Source: Branchiostoma floridae (taxonomy: Eukaryota; Chordata; Leptocardii; Amphioxiformes; Branchiostomatidae). From it: 56,697 nt of DNA. Below, piece after piece: positions 21,332-34,403 of the stretch. The translations under genes were made by a program, and so were the position numbers. The notes under the pieces are model-generated. The model saw only the letters and a list, made by a program, of their open reading frames with translations. It had not been told where the DNA came from and did no database searches. The stretch lies in NCBI RefSeq assembly GCF_000003815.2, contig NC_049982.1:1689565-1746261 (forward strand), written 5' to 3'. Position 1 is the stretch's first letter. The number at the start of each line of letters is the position of its first letter.

Positions 21332-23072
21332 CTGGTGTGAAGTGTGGGAAAACAAATGTTGTTGCATGGGAGTCTGTTACTGTGAACTTAAAGCCTGCAG
21401 GAGGGTCTGCATGGGGGGATCTCAACAATGCTTTATCCTAGTGGGACCGCCTATGTTAAATTGACAAAGCTAGTCAAAGCAAAACGTTGCCACCTTTCTC
21501 GAAGCCCTGTGTTTGCAGAAGCAGGGATTAAGTACGTAGTTATCAAGCAAACGTTACAAGTCACTTGCAAGGACATCAGATAAACTATCCACAGCAAGAT
21601 ACTTGTTTTGGATAATTCTGCCACCAAAAATAGATCTGATTCACAATACTAATGATATAAATAATGAGAGTGGTGCTATTCATACTGTAAACAGTCAAGT
21701 AAACTTCTACTAGTAAACAATTCCCTGAACTCCAACTCATCAAACAACAAACCAGCAAACTAACCAACCCCAAAATCTAAATTTTCAAACAATTATTGAA
21801 GCCAGGTAAGACTTAAACAGCAATAACAACAGAAAAGCACCACTCAGCTGACCATAAGACATTATCATTCAGTGCTACTTGCTTTCTAGTCACTCCTTAC
21901 TAAGCAGTTACTTAAACAATTCAAGATGTACAGTCATGTATCTTAGAAGATTTGTCATGTCCTAAATTTGTCCTCTAGTCACCCTACTCCAGTGTAAGGT
22001 AATAAAACACCTGCAGGCTTGCACAATGTCATGTATTTTCTACAATCCCGTAATAAGAACACTCGTGCTCTCAACTCCATTCCTATTAGTTACAATTCCC
22101 TATACTTGTCCTCTAGTCACCCTACTCTAGAGTAGCGTAAAAGTCAAATTATATAGGCTTGCACATGTATTTTCTACAATCCCTTAATAAGAACACTCGT
22201 GCTCTCAACTCCATTCCAGGTATAAGTTACAATTGCCTATACTTGTCCTCTAGTCACCCCTCGCTGTAAAGTAACAAACAACTCCAGACTGCATCTGAGT
22301 AATTTAATTAAACCAGTGCAGCCAAGTAGAAATATGTGATGTACTTGTTACATTCATTACTTTTTTACATCACAAAACCAAGACCATAACAAAGTCAAGG
22401 TTATATTAAGAAATTCAATGTAAATTATACAGAATGTCTTAACTAGAGTCAGGATTCTACATAGGATGTCGCAATGTCTAAAAAAAAAACAGGGGAGAGA
22501 TTTGAGATTTAAAAGTGCAATGAAACTTGAATACAAATGAATCTGAATAAAGATGCAGATTTGCATGTAAATACTTTGATTCCTTTCCCCCCAAAAAACA
22601 CTGCTCGAATGGAACTTGAAAATTTCTAAGGCCATTTATATAAAATATGACATCTCCTTGACAAATATTGAAAGTTTTTTCAGGCTCTCAGATTCAAACC
22701 CACACTAGTACTACTTATTAAACAACAATGATTTTGTTATGATTCATGATAATCCTAAGGTTTAATTTTGAAACAAGCCAGTTCAGAACCTGAAATCCAT
22801 AAAGCTCATAAGTCCCTGGATAGCTATCGTTATAGAAAAATAATTCCACAGGGGAGTAGAAAATTCAGTAAGAATCCCTCACCGAGATCTTTATCTCAAA
22901 AAGCCTGCAGCTCGGCCTACTGAGTGTACAAACTAAGGTACCTAAAAGTAACTGTGACATTACCTAAATGTTGGAAAACAGTGAATCACTGCGGTCGATT
23001 CCCAGACGGACATTTCAAAGTCCTGATGACTATTTGAATGTGCTCAAAGGCTCCTTGACAAAACATAAAGCT
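21332..23072. other. Unassigned stretch
   Basis: AT-rich and likely intronic. A degraded duplication is visible: CTTGTCCTCTAGTCACCC and flanks recur three times between 21,965 and 22,265. Confidence 0.45.
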
Positions 23073-23220
23073 TTAAGCAGCATTTAAAGCCATTTTCTCA
23101 AAAATTTGACTAAAAAATTTTACTCCATCTGTTAATTTCTTGACATCAATAGTTATCAAACTGCTGATGTCTACCAGCATCATTGCAGTACTTAGCTTTC
23201 TCATGTTTGTGATTCTACAC
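23073..23220 (-). CDS. Candidate terminal exon, minus strand
   Basis: A frame after an acceptor-like TCACCTGTTCTGAG reads CRITNMRKLSTAMMLVDISS, then LITIDVKKLTDGVKFFSQIF, and stops at TAA 23,073-23,075. Composition is protein-like. The plus strand is also open with a membrane-like stretch and has a good donor (ACAG|GTGAGA at 23,230), so strand is ambiguous. The family is not recognised. Confidence 0.25.
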
Positions 23221-23261
23221 CTCAGAACAGGTGAGATACCTGTCCATCCTGTCATCTTAAG

Positions 23262-23680
23262 ACTCATCAGGTGTCTAATAACATATCCATCTGTATGTTA
23301 CTCTAGAAATGATGACAATCAAACTAAACTGCAGCAAAGCGTGAGCGTGGGTTTAAACTGCTACAGGACAGGAAATGAAGATAACATCTTTAGACTCATC
23401 AGGGGTCCAATAACATATTCATCTGCATGTTACTCTAGAAATGTTGACAATCAGTATCTGTATCCGTTGCAGCAGCAGCTCAGGTTATATTACACTGAAC
23501 GATCCGTCACACCTAACTTCTGCACATCTATATGCAAGCGTTCTTTAAAACTATCCAGAGAAGAGGCCCCTACTGTGCTTGGTGATAACAAGTTCCACTC
23601 TACAAGACGTACAAACTAAACTGCAAAGCTTGAGCGTGGGTTTAAACTGCTATACTCAACAGGAAATGAAGATCAGAATG
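23262..23680 (+). repeat. Interleaved direct duplications
   Basis: Two blocks are repeated: AGACTCATCAGG to ACTCTAGAAATG (23,262 and 23,392) and AAACTGCAGCAAAGCGTGAG to GGAAATGAAGAT (about 23,325 and 23,615). The long plus-strand frame here includes the duplications and is probably not a gene. Confidence 0.75.
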
Positions 23681-23696
23681 ATGAGTAATGACAGTC

Positions 23697-24028
23697 CAGG
23701 TCTCGAAATACTTTTTTCTGCATACCTGCACTGGTGCAGGTAACATTGAAAATTACCTGCACCAGATAAAATTTGCCTGCACCACTCTGAATTTAGGAAG
23801 TATGGATCATACTAGAACACTTCAGGAACCATTTTTTTCTTTCATACTTTATATTTGGTAACATTCAATGCAGATACCACAATGCAGCTATTAACAATCC
23901 ACATTATACCTATATCATGACATTTATGTATAAAACCCAGTACATGGACCAGTGCAGGTTAGGTGCAGGTAGACATCTTCAATTTTACCTGCACTAACCT
24001 GTATATGCAGGTGGTATTTTGAGCCCAG
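23697..24028. mobile_element. 332-bp hAT-like MITE (CAGGTCTCGAAATAC family)
   Basis: The left end CAGGTCTCGAAATAC pairs with the right end GTATTTTGAGCCCAG. CAGTC flanks both sides (23,692-23,696 and 24,029-24,033). Inside, CCTGCACTGGTGCAGG-type short palindromes lie near both ends. A truncated relative is at 32,631-32,826. Confidence 0.8.
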
Positions 24029-24844
24029 CAGTCTAATAATGATGATGATGAGGGCTTTACACAAAACATCATCAATCGATCAGTCTATTTTAATGACACA
24101 TCTTAATCCAACCAAGTAGCTTAAATCAAAGCAAACACCATTTGAAGACACTTCATGCACTTTGATCTGATAAAATACCGTTCAATGTGTAAAGTACTAG
24201 TATCTAAACCATGCAAAAGTTGCAATTGTAGAATAGTATTCTTGCTATTTCCGATTACATCAATTTTAGTCAAAAAATTGCTATCACCCCACCATGCTTT
24301 ACACATAACAACAACTTGAAATTACAAACACCTTGAACACAAATTGTTTGTACAATGTGCAATAATTATACAATCAACTGAAATCACTTCAAATTTATTG
24401 CAAACTATCTAAAAACAGATCACACTAAACTCCACTACAAACATCAGGGCTGTATCTAGCTTTAAATTTTTTTCTGTCACTTTCATTGTTCGGAAGCCAA
24501 AGTTGCTGATTTTCCTTATAATCATTTCAAGCATTTTTTTTCACAATTTTCATTTATTCTATGTACTGAAGTTCCAATTTTCGGGGCGGATGGGGTGAAA
24601 TTATTAATTAGCTACTAGCAATTAGCCTGGAGAACCAAAAATACTTGATGTTTATAACCTGGATGCACCTGAGACCAGCTTGTACAAAGTAAATGGCAGG
24701 GTCACGATTGATGATTGTAGGCCATTCTACAGGGATCCATTTCTCTGTTAGTGTGACATCTGACAGCTGAAATTTGTGTGACACATGCAAAACTATCCTA
24801 AGAAAACCCTTGGTTATATCATATGACTTCATGTTACTAATATG

Positions 24845-25091
24845 CAGGGCTCAAAATTCATTTTGAGGATTAGTGCACTGGTGCACCCAACCTAGAAAAT
24901 TTGGTGCACAAAAAAATTTTTGGGTGCACCACATTATCTTTCTAACACTTAGATGTCAAGAATATGGTCTTTTATAGTATACTGATATCTTTGTATACAT
25001 AAACCTATAAAATATTTGAGTAAAAAATTGGGTGCACAACTCCAATTTGGGGTGCACCTGGGCGCACAAACACCCAGTATTCCGAGCCCTG
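24845..25091. mobile_element. 247-bp hAT-like MITE (CAGGGCTC/GAGCCCTG, GTGCACC family)
   Basis: The ends CAGGGCTCAAAATT and CAGTATTCCGAGCCCTG are flanked by perfect AATATG duplications (24,839-24,844 and 25,092-25,097). Subterminal GGTGCACC motifs sit near both ends. It is internally deleted relative to the 4.4-kb segment at 35,892-40,319, whose two ends it matches. Confidence 0.92.
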
Positions 25092-25555
25092 AATATGTAT
25101 ACTGCATTGATGAGTTGTGACCACATGAAGCTCTAAACAAGAGGATTTCAGTATAGCACTGAACAAGCATTGCCAAAAGAATCCCATGCTACAAAAACAC
25201 TCCAACCCTTCCAAACACAACTCTTACCAAACCAGTGTAGATTCAAACTGAAATGTCGCTGGGAATGGTCCTGACAATTTGTACTTGACATTGACACAAA
25301 TCTCCACAACAGAGAAACCTTACAGTCTCCTGTAACCCTCCGACCAAAGTGACTCTCCATACACTGACTGTACACAAACATTCCCACCCTGACACGTTCC
25401 CGAATCCCTACAAATCTACATGTAGAACTTAATTTCAAAACATGACTCAGTGATAATTCAGATAATCTGTAGCCATAACACAAATTTTGCTATCTGCAAC
25501 TACAGTCAAGCACAACGAAATCTACTGTACAATGCAGAGAAATCTGTAACCAACC

Positions 25556-25673
25556 TGTAACAGACGGAGGCTGTGGTACCGACCCTACACACGGCGTGTC
25601 GTACGTTATGTGGCTGTAACAGACGGAGGCTGTGGTACCGACCCTACACACGGCGTGTCGTACGTTATGTGGC
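25556..25673. repeat. Perfect 59-bp tandem duplication
   Basis: Two exact copies in tandem, each starting TGTAACAGACGGAGGCTGTG and ending CGTACGTTATGTGGC. Confidence 0.98.
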
Positions 25674-25785
25674 TGATTCACATGCATCAACCCAGTAATA
25701 AGGCGGGCTGGGCTGTGGCAAGTTAACGCCTTGTATGTCATCACTGGCATTGTTTTATTGTTATAGTCAGGTCCATATTATGCTA

Positions 25786-25992
25786 CTGTAAATGCATTTA
25801 AGTTCACGGGGATTTAATTTCGCGGTAGCAAGAAAAAGGACTTTTCGCGGTGGTTTTAAGTTCGCGGTAGCACCATGTACTGTAGTCTCTTCATGCCATG
25901 GAAAATGTTTGCGGTGGTTTTAAGTTTGCGGTAAAGCGGCCACCGCGAAAACCGCAAACATTAATCCACCGCGAACATTTCTGCATTTACAG
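25786..25992. mobile_element. 207-bp TA-flanked MITE, family 'CTGTAAATGCA', copy 2
   Basis: The ends and internal TTCGCGG/CCGCGAA motifs match 15,749-15,960. TA flanks both ends. Confidence 0.92.
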
Positions 25993-28900
25993 TATTTCAC
26001 ATGTAATAAATTTTTCCCTGTCAAAGATTTTTTTTTTTTTCCAATAGTGAAGTGTGGCATCATGTTGGCATAATGGTTTAAGGGTGTTTGGCCAAGACCT
26101 AACTTAAAGATAATTTAGAGTTTGAATCCTCTGACATGCCATCAATGTTGTGCCCTTGGGATTTTTAAGACACTTAACACGACTTTCCTCAAGATACCCA
26201 CTGACAGGTGTAAAAAAAAAAACTTGCATTTTATCATCTTTCCATTTTTGGTTGGAAAGACTGTGGCAACGACTATAAATTTCTTTTGATTGCGCCCCTG
26301 GATATTTTCCCACAAATCCCACCCTAACCTCCCCAGTACTGTAACCATGATACTGTAAAACCTACCAACACTACACCGCCATGGGAAACATCAGAAACAA
26401 GCTCTAATCCGGTCATAAGCAGGCAACTCACAGTAACAGCTGAATTTCCCACAAATGAAAAACACAAAAAAACTTGATGACGATATTCTATTTCTGCAAC
26501 AGAATTTCAAGGCTACCGCGTCGGACTAAATGCCATAAGTGCATACTGGTTACTGTACTTTTTATACTGTATGGTTCAATTAAAATCATTATGGCTTCCT
26601 GTTTTCCAATTGTGTTTTTAGATTAATAAAATGCCCATGATTGTTGTGTGATTGTCATTTTCAACAGGTTCACTTTTTCTAATTTTGTTGCTGATCCAAA
26701 TTTGCCTATAAAAATCTGTAACAGTTAATTATTAGTAATAATATTTTCCAAGCAAATTTGCAGTGGAAAAATGTGAACAAACATACATGTATATCAATGT
26801 CCAATTATAGCAATGTCCATGCTCAGTTCAGAACTGAATGTCTTAGATAGCTCTAGGTTTGAGTGTGTGGCTTGTTCAGTTTAGCAGCCGCAGCCTGCAA
26901 TTATCATCAATCAATCAAACAAATTATTTCTAACAAAAGAAATGGGAAATAAAATGAAAGCATTCTCCATCCCCACCCAAACCCTTTAGAAACTGCCCAG
27001 TTGCATATCTGGCATTTAATCGCTTGGGACACCAAAAGTGGACAATGTATCGACCTAAAAACGTTCTCTCTAATTGGGGTTGATGAAATAATTGGACGAT
27101 CACTGTGCTTCACATGTCCGAACATGACGGCCGTGTGATATCCGACCGGATATTGGTCGGCTTCGGTTATGGGTTAAGCCATTAGTTACGGAGGTGGGCA
27201 GAGGCAGGTCAATTGTCAGGTCGTCGCAAAGCTGCATTGTGCTGCCTTATTTCTATGGAAAGCTTTAAGTTGGAGACATCACTTAATACAAATTTGATGC
27301 AAGAAGGAAAATTCAAAATTGTGAGAGTAATCATGTCATATACATACATCATACGTCCACCATTCTGGACGTGTTATGACATATATGTTCCTTTCTCGAC
27401 AACCGTAATGTTATTCCAAGGTCTGACACAGTGGAAATGAAATGTTTGGTTTACATCAATCATTCTCTGCCCTTCTGCTGCAGTTAGGCTTTTGAAACAG
27501 GCTGAAGGGAAATCATGAGTTCTTTGCACTTAGATTTCATGGATGTTCTTGGCATTGGGTAAATGGCAAACATCACTCTCAGATTGGTACCTACTGGCTA
27601 TACAGGGTGGATAGAACTATCACCTACATGTACCAGCCTTATGGAGCTGTTGTTGATAATACATGTTGGTACAGAGGCTGATATTTATCTTCCACCATTT
27701 TGTGTGCATGAGAAGGTCAGAACGTGTTCTAGAAAGGTCAGGCTCACTCACAACAGCACCTCCAGAGATTACCGTGGCAACCATGGAACATTTTCTCCAT
27801 ATATAGAAATTACTAAATATCTAGTATGTAATACTAAAATTTAAGTAAGAAGGCAACATTGATATATTTGTTAATCATAACAGGTCCTAGATAAAAGAAA
27901 CTGGAGGCATTAAAAAAATTGCTGGAGGCATAAGACATGGCATAGAGCATATAGAGCATTATGTACTCAGAAATATGCTGTCTTCATTGAAATCTTCTGA
28001 AAGTCTGAAAGTTTAAGTAATATGTAGATTTTAAGTCTTCTGAATGAAAACTTCATGGGGTAATATTAAGTCTAATCTCAATGAAATCTGTCTAAATGAA
28101 AAAAAAAAATATTATTCATTTCTGACATGGATGTTGAAAACCATACTGAACCATTAACTATTGATTGGCAAGACAAAGGGATACTTCTGCATGGTCTGCT
28201 ACATTTCTATAGCAGTGTGTATTCATCACTACAATCTATGATGCCAATCTAAGGGATGGATATTAGAAAAGAAAGATTCAGAAAGAAGCATCTCTGACTG
28301 AATCCGTCGGAGTTGGAAAGGGAAGAACATCTTCAGAAAATGTAAATTGAACATCCTTGTCTGAAATAACAGATTGAAATAACTCCTATTTGACATTTCC
28401 CAGTCGAGAGTATTCCGTATGCAGTTTGTGCCATGAGTGTGTTGAGTGCGTGGATAACAGGTCAACGGGTCAGGTTTTCATGTTAAGTGGTCATTCTGCT
28501 CAAACACTTCAACACAGCCTTATATAAGGGGACTGTCTCAACACTTCTTGGGTTTTGTTCACAATAACTTTTGACAACAATTTCATTCAGTGGGCTGGAT
28601 GAAAATTCTGTTTTTGAAATGAATAACAGTTACTGAAAAGAACTCCCTTCAGCACATTATTCTAAGTTACATGTAAATGTCTGGAGACACAAAGCTAGCT
28701 CATCAATAGCTGGGTTTTGTACACACAACAAGGATTCTATTCGGTGGGCTGGATAGCAAAAAATGTCAATAGGTCTGGCCTGCTTTTGAAAATAAAATCA
28801 ATGAAAGTCCTCAAACCCAAAACTTTTAGAGCTTGTCCACAGGTTACACATTTACATGTACAATATCGTATTAAAACATTTTTAAGTATGAGACACACAT

Positions 28901-29602
28901 GTGCAACTCAGTGGTTCAGTGCTCAGTGCTTTGGGGTTTTGTTTAGACAAAGTCAATGTAAAGCAGTCACTTGTATATACAATACAGACTCTCCCAATCA
29001 CTTAAATCAAAGATAATACAATGTATGAGGCATGTAAGCATGTTGTCTAAATTAGCACATTTATTTACTATTTCTGCTCAGCTATTCAACAATAAAATCA
29101 ATCAGAATCATGAATTCCTTCAGTCCAAAATGAAACTAAAATGCTTTCTTAGTCCTCAGCTTGAGAATTGAGATAAAGAAACCTAAATGCATTAGACCTG
29201 AAACCATTTCCACAGATAAAGCTGTGCACAGTACTAAATAGTCTCACTGTATACATGCTGGTACATAATGGTTTAGTGTCAAAACCAGTACACTGAAAGA
29301 TTGACCATTTCTCAAACAATAGTCGCTACAAGACAGTGTGGCATTCTTCAACTAAGAAACTCTGTCAAACATCTGCTAGAAATTACATGCCACTAATGTA
29401 ACAGACAAGAATTATATCATGTTGAAACTTCTGAATCAGTTCTCTGAATTAAGCCCACAACAACTCCAAGCCTAAGGTATTAGCTAAAAGTTACAATCTA
29501 GTTGACTCTTGAAATACTATTAACAAAGGAAAAGTTCTTTCTATGTCATACAGGATATGTAAAGAAACAACAAAGAAGATAAAAAGAAGGCAGACGACGT
29601 AC
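25993..29602. other. Unassigned, probably intronic or intergenic
   Basis: There is a poly-T at 26,025. A degraded local duplication (GGGTTTTGT ... GTGGGCTGGAT) lies at 28,550-28,610 and 28,710-28,755. On the minus strand a CTGTT|GTGAGT donor-like site at 27,751 has no convincing exon. Nothing else was supported. Confidence 0.45.
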
Positions 29603-29958
29603 CCCCAGCCATGGCTCAGAGGTGTTCCCTCCAGCCCCTGACACCAGCCTACAGGAACAGCCCCTCCAACTCTCCCCACATCTGGTCTCGCTTGTTGAGC
29701 ACTCAGGACCACTTAAACAATTCACACCTNNNNNNNNNNNNNNNNNNNNNNNNNNNNNNNNNNNNNNNNNNNNNNNNNNNNNNNNNNNNNNNNNNNNNNN
29801 NNNNNNNNNNNNNNNNNNNNNNNNNNNNNAGGAAGCAGGGCTGCCCCTGAGTGGTGTGAGTGACAGGCACGGTGGGTCCCGGTCAAAGGTCGGAGTGCCC
29901 ATCTTCTTTGCCCTCCGACTGCCCGGTGAATGTGTCAGGACTTTTTCTACGCTGATTT
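29603..29958 (-). CDS. Candidate exon region interrupted by a gap, minus strand
   Basis: On the minus strand TTTGTTCCTTCCCAG is a strong acceptor at 29,959 and CTGGGG|GTACGT a donor at 29,602. Two frames are open after the acceptor. One reads ISVEKVLTHSPGSRRAKKMG, then TPTFDRDPPCLSLTPLRGSP, up to the gap. The other reads NQRRKSPDTFTGQSEGKEDG and stops at TGA. The part left of the gap is also open on the plus strand. Local GC is well above the flanks, which favours coding DNA, but strand and frame are unproven. The gap (29,730-29,829) may hide one or more splice sites. Confidence 0.35.
29730..29829. other. Assembly gap, 100 N
   Basis: A run of exactly 100 N inside a GC-rich, probably exonic, block. 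Confidence 1.
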
Positions 29959-30695
29959 CTGGGAAGGAACAAATGGACAAATTCAATCCAAGCCAATATC
30001 CATCAAATAGACAAAGTAAAAATTGTTTGACTGCAGCAACTGACACTGACAGTAAAAATATGTTACTGTGCACCAGAGCCACCTTGCAGGAAAGCTAACA
30101 ACTACTGAACAGCAATAACAGGTAGCATAATATCATAGTAGGTACTAAGAGGGTTAGGAATTGTCACACAAAATCAAATTTTCAGGCCAAAGAAGCTCAG
30201 TCTTATGGATGACATCTTTAGGAATAAGAATTTCATGTAAAAAGAAAATATCTTTTTTTTTAAGTTTTATCTGAGTCACTACAGAAACAAAGCAATGAAG
30301 GAACCTTTTCTCTCTTTTGTAAAACAGGCCATGATTTAGCTTTTACTTGACATTTTCCTTTATTCAAATGTATAAGAAATTGACTGAATAGAGTCAGAGG
30401 AACTACCTGGTAGGGGACAGAAAAGTTGGAAACTCTACTGCCCCAAATTGCCGCTATTATTCAGTACCAAAGGAGTCCTGCAGTATAGGCTTAGGTATAA
30501 TTAATCATGTACATTATAGATGTCATCTTTAAAATCAGGTTCATTTGGCTTCATCACTTGAAAATTCATCTGTGTTGGCAAAAGTCATGCTGGATCAGAG
30601 TTAACTGTATCTTCGAACACAAGACATTGGACAAAAATGGACTTTCTGCAACTTATGGTCCGTTGCTCTGTGTGTTATGTGTTCTATCAGCATTA

Positions 30696-30921
30696 GGCCA
30701 CACCAATATAATTTCTTGGTTCTCTAATTTTGGAAATATAATGCTTAACACGAAAAACATAATAAAAACAAAGCAAAAGCACCAAAATTATGCCTTGGTG
30801 CATTCAGTTTTATTCAGTGAATACGGTAATATTCAAGTTTTTCTCCCTGCACATTACTTTTCTGATTGCTGTATTTTCACTTTAAAGAACCTGAGAACCA
30901 ACAAATTAAATTGATGTGGCC
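30696..30921. mobile_element. 226-bp MITE, family 'GGCCACACCAAT', copy 2
   Basis: The ends GGCCACACCAATATAATTTC and the reverse complement of GGCCACATCAATTTAATTTG are inverted repeats, with TTA on the left and TAA on the right. The interior differs from copy 1 (16,777-17,160). Confidence 0.85.
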
Positions 30922-32630
30922 TAAGCTGTTGTCAAAAAAAGCTGTGCATAGCTTATTCCTTGAGAAAGACTATATTGTTGAGTTGATTAGTCAAACATTT
31001 TGGTACATCCAATTCATTGTGTCGGAAATCACAGTTGCACTCTGACCCAGCTTGGGTTGATTTGTACCTGGTATGATGGCTGGCTTGGCTGGCACGCCTG
31101 CCTGCATACAGTCACACCCAAGCAACAGGGATTGCAAGAGCAGTGCAGCAATACCACCATGCAGTTTGGCAAGGAATTGCAAGCAAAGATCACCGTGGTC
31201 ATCGGCAGTCATTTTCCACCCATGCATTGGTGCGTTAGATTGGTATGAAAGAGAACAGAGAATCACCAACAATTAGTGAATAGGTGGATAATCAAAGAAA
31301 TGTGCTTTAGACAATGCAAAAATGCAAGTTTCACTGCTAAACATTGGATTTGGGTGTCAAAAATCCTGTATCTACAAGAACTGAAGTTATACTATCAAGA
31401 CTATGTATTCATGGTAACACTTCAAGGCTTTTTTTTTTTCAAATTTGGTTTGAAATTAGTTTGGATTCAGTGCTTAACATACACCTATAACAAGTATTTA
31501 GCTAAAGGCCTCAGTGAGTTTTCATTTGCATTGGAGTGAGATCAGCGAAGTAGATGTCATTAGTTGATATATAGTGTACTTTATACAGTTGTCAAAATGT
31601 ATACTTACCATTTTGTTGTGTCTAAATTGTTATACCAGTTGACAAATTGACACATTGAAATTGCCAACTTAAGATAGTTATTGCAGCAGAGGTAAATCAA
31701 ACTGTTTCTAGTGATGTCAGGTTCATTTTCACAATAAAGAATAGATAATAGTTCTTGGGTAAAATAGTTTTTCAGTCTCTTAACCTTGGGTAAAATTTAA
31801 GATCAATTTAAGAATAAATTTAAGTATTAGAACTCATTTTACCCATAATTATGGCTTTGTGTTGCAAAAAATGAACTCGCCATGACCAAAAACAGTGGCA
31901 GAAACAGAAGTTCAATGCAGTTTACATGTAGACTACATAGATCAGCACTAAGGACAGCACCCATGGCTTAACAACAGTCGGCATTTCAGAACTACAAAAT
32001 GGGGCACATGGATCTTTCAGCAGCTTTACGTCCGTGAAACTAGGGCAAACAGCCACCATTACATGATAAAGGTCACTCCAATTACTATTAGTATTGCTGC
32101 ATACTTTCGGCCTAGAGTTCACCCTGATGCGACCGCTTCAAGTAACGGAAATCATGACGTCTACAAAGCTTTACCAAGAAGCCCTGAACTGACTACAGTA
32201 CTGGCACGACAAGATGTGATGATAAAGACTTAAGAATAACAGAAATATGCACCATGGATAGCATTCATAAGATGCTATAGTTACCAAGAGCCTATGATTC
32301 AGTACTACTAAATGTACATATAAGACATGTTGGTCTAGCTGTACAAATCCAAACTTTTTCAGACTGGAAAGACTGTTCAATAGTGTACACCAAAACACAC
32401 ACACCAAATAGATTACTGCTCCTGGTGGTAAACTTTGGCACATAAATGATGGCACATTAGTGCATCAGCTTTGTCTGTGTTTTTGGCATGATTCTGACAG
32501 ATTTATTCGGTGGGGCTAACTCCATCATCGGGGAAAAGTGCCTTTCCCAAGAATACAACTTGGGAGACGGCGAGTGTTAAACTAAAATTGTTTAGAAACC
32601 ATTGCTATTTTTCATTTTATAATCTATAGG
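30922..32630. other. Unassigned stretch
   Basis: A locally GC-rich block at 31,024-31,242 is open in several frames on both strands, but no consistent splice-site pair decides a frame. The SINE-like TTTATTCGGTGGGGCTAAC to GGGAGACGGCGAG lies at 32,500-32,575. Confidence 0.4.
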
Positions 32631-32826
32631 TGGGAACAGTCAATGCAGCTAATAACAATTCACATACACCTACATCATTTGACATTTATGTATAAAACCC
32701 TGCACATGAACCAGTTCAGGTTAGGTGCAGGTAAACACCAGAAATACCTGCACAGCTCCAATTTTACTTGCACTGACCTGCATATGCAGGTGGTATTCGA
32801 GCCCTGAGGTGGTATTTCGAGCCCTG
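32631..32826. mobile_element. Truncated hAT-like MITE with a doubled terminus
   Basis: It matches the right half of 23,697-24,028 (CATTTATGTATAAAACCC, GTTAGGTGCAGGTA). Its end AGGTGGTATTCGAGCCCTG is followed at once by a second copy, AGGTGGTATTTCGAGCCCTG. The left end is missing. Confidence 0.8.
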
Positions 32827-33693
32827 GCCACACACACACCACACCAAATACCCACAACCAAACCCAGGAATACAGGCATGTAAAGGGGTCTACATCATCA
32901 TGATCATCATCTGTATCAGTCTGCAGATAAACTGCAGTGTGGCACAAATTGATATGTACTGTTTCCTATGAGTGCATCTAATATGATGGTAAATGTCAGT
33001 GCAAATTACTATTTACTGCATACTTCATGCTTAGAGTCAAGCTTCCCACTTCAAAAAATGTCAATTGAAATAACAGCCTTACTTCTGAGTGGCTATGAAT
33101 GTAAATACATGGTTGGACAAGATCGGTAAGAACTAGACACTCAGGGCATTATGAGCAGCAGTAGTGGCTTGCTTTCTGTATGAATGAAAGACCTTTATTA
33201 TACATGCATGTCTATGTTCTTACAAGTGCAGGTCATGCTAAAGATGACTAGAAGTACAGTTCTATTTCTCTCATTGTTGATAACAGTACAGCAAACAATG
33301 AAATAAAATCTATGTTATACTATATAAAATTATAATTTCAGTTACAATGTTGACAAATGCTTTGTTGCAAAGAATGCAGTTCTATCTCTAACACCCAATT
33401 TCTGATCGGTGATATAATACCTAATAGTATATATAATGTAATTGAAATCTAATACAATATTGTGTTTTAATCTATCTCATGCTTATTAGAACAATGAAAA
33501 TTGAGTAAATCCAGTATTAGCTTGATCTACTATAATATTACGTTAGCTGTTCAGCACACACAGCCAGGGCTGCCCAACTAGCCTGTGGCTGTCACAAACT
33601 ACAAAGGGTTAGCCCTGCTGACAGAGACAAATGGAGCTTGGCATTTATATTAGTTTTTTTTTTTCTCACCCACCTTAAAGTCTGACTCTAATA
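32827..33693. other. Unassigned AT-rich stretch
   Basis: No gene or element recognised apart from a CACACACAC run at 32,829. Confidence 0.4.
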
Positions 33694-33878
33694 CCCCCTT
33701 CACATTAGGCGCGATTCAATCGGACGACGAGTCTGCGAGCTCAAATTTACGAGGAGGCATGACCCTGATGCCGACGAAGAAATGGCAGAGTTCCCCCTTC
33801 CCGTCAGGGTCATGCCTCCTTGTAAATTAGAGCTCGCAGACTAGTCGTCCGATCGAATCGCGCCTAATGTGAGGGGGG
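33694..33878. mobile_element. 185-bp foldback MITE with ~75-bp inverted repeats
   Basis: Arms start CCCCCTTCACATTAGGCGCG and run inward through GGAGGCATGACCCTGA, about 93 percent complementary. A ~35-bp spacer separates them. TA flanks both ends (33,692-33,693 and 33,879-33,880). The transcript would fold into one long hairpin. Confidence 0.92.
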
Positions 33879-34074
33879 TATAATGGTGACACTTTTTCCT
33901 ATGGCACTACCTCACCCACAGTACCAGGTAATTGATGTCTCAGCTTTCTGCTAGGATCTGCAGCATTGAGCTGAAGCCTAGGCCGGAGGCGGGGGGATTG
34001 GCGGGTCTGAGATAGTGCCAAAATACTCAAGTCTTTTTCAAACGCTGGCTCTGACGTGATTTATTAACACAGAG

Positions 34075-34403
34075 CAGGGCCCGAAATACCCAAAAATGCA
34101 ACCTCATTTTGCTTGGCGCAACCTAATTTTAAACCCATGTTGCACACTGCGCAACCTGAAATTTTGCAGTTGGAACACTGCTTTTCCCCCACCTACCTGC
34201 ATAAGCTTTTGTATTTATTTTTTATAACATAAAACATATTACATAGTTTCATATAACTGGAAGAAAAGATAAGGGATAAGTAGCTGAGTTGAAGAAAGTA
34301 ACAACTTGAAAGTGGGGCAACCTGAAATGTTGATGGCGCAACCTGGCTTTTGACTCAGGTCGCCACTTGGACAACCTGGCTGAAAAAAGTATTTCGGGCC
34401 CTG
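34075..34403. mobile_element. 329-bp hAT-like MITE (CAGGGCCCGAAATAC family)
   Basis: Perfect 15-bp ends CAGGGCCCGAAATAC and GTATTTCGGGCCCTG are flanked by perfect ACAGAG duplications (34,069-34,074 and 34,404-34,409). GCGCAACCT motifs recur near both ends. Confidence 0.93.

Noticed and set aside
23140-23619. 159-codon plus frame with a membrane-like start
   Set aside because: It begins without ATG, spans two direct DNA duplications, and the first part is equally open on the minus strand with better composition.
25148-25483. 111-codon minus frame
   Set aside because: No ATG, no splice pair, and composition rich in Cys/Trp/Phe typical of a chance frame.
30507-30914. 135-codon plus frame
   Set aside because: Most of it lies inside the inverted-repeat element at 30,696-30,921.
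31000-31276. Possible exon in a GC-rich block
   Set aside because: Open on both strands and in three frames; plausible donors and acceptors exist on each strand, so no call is justified.
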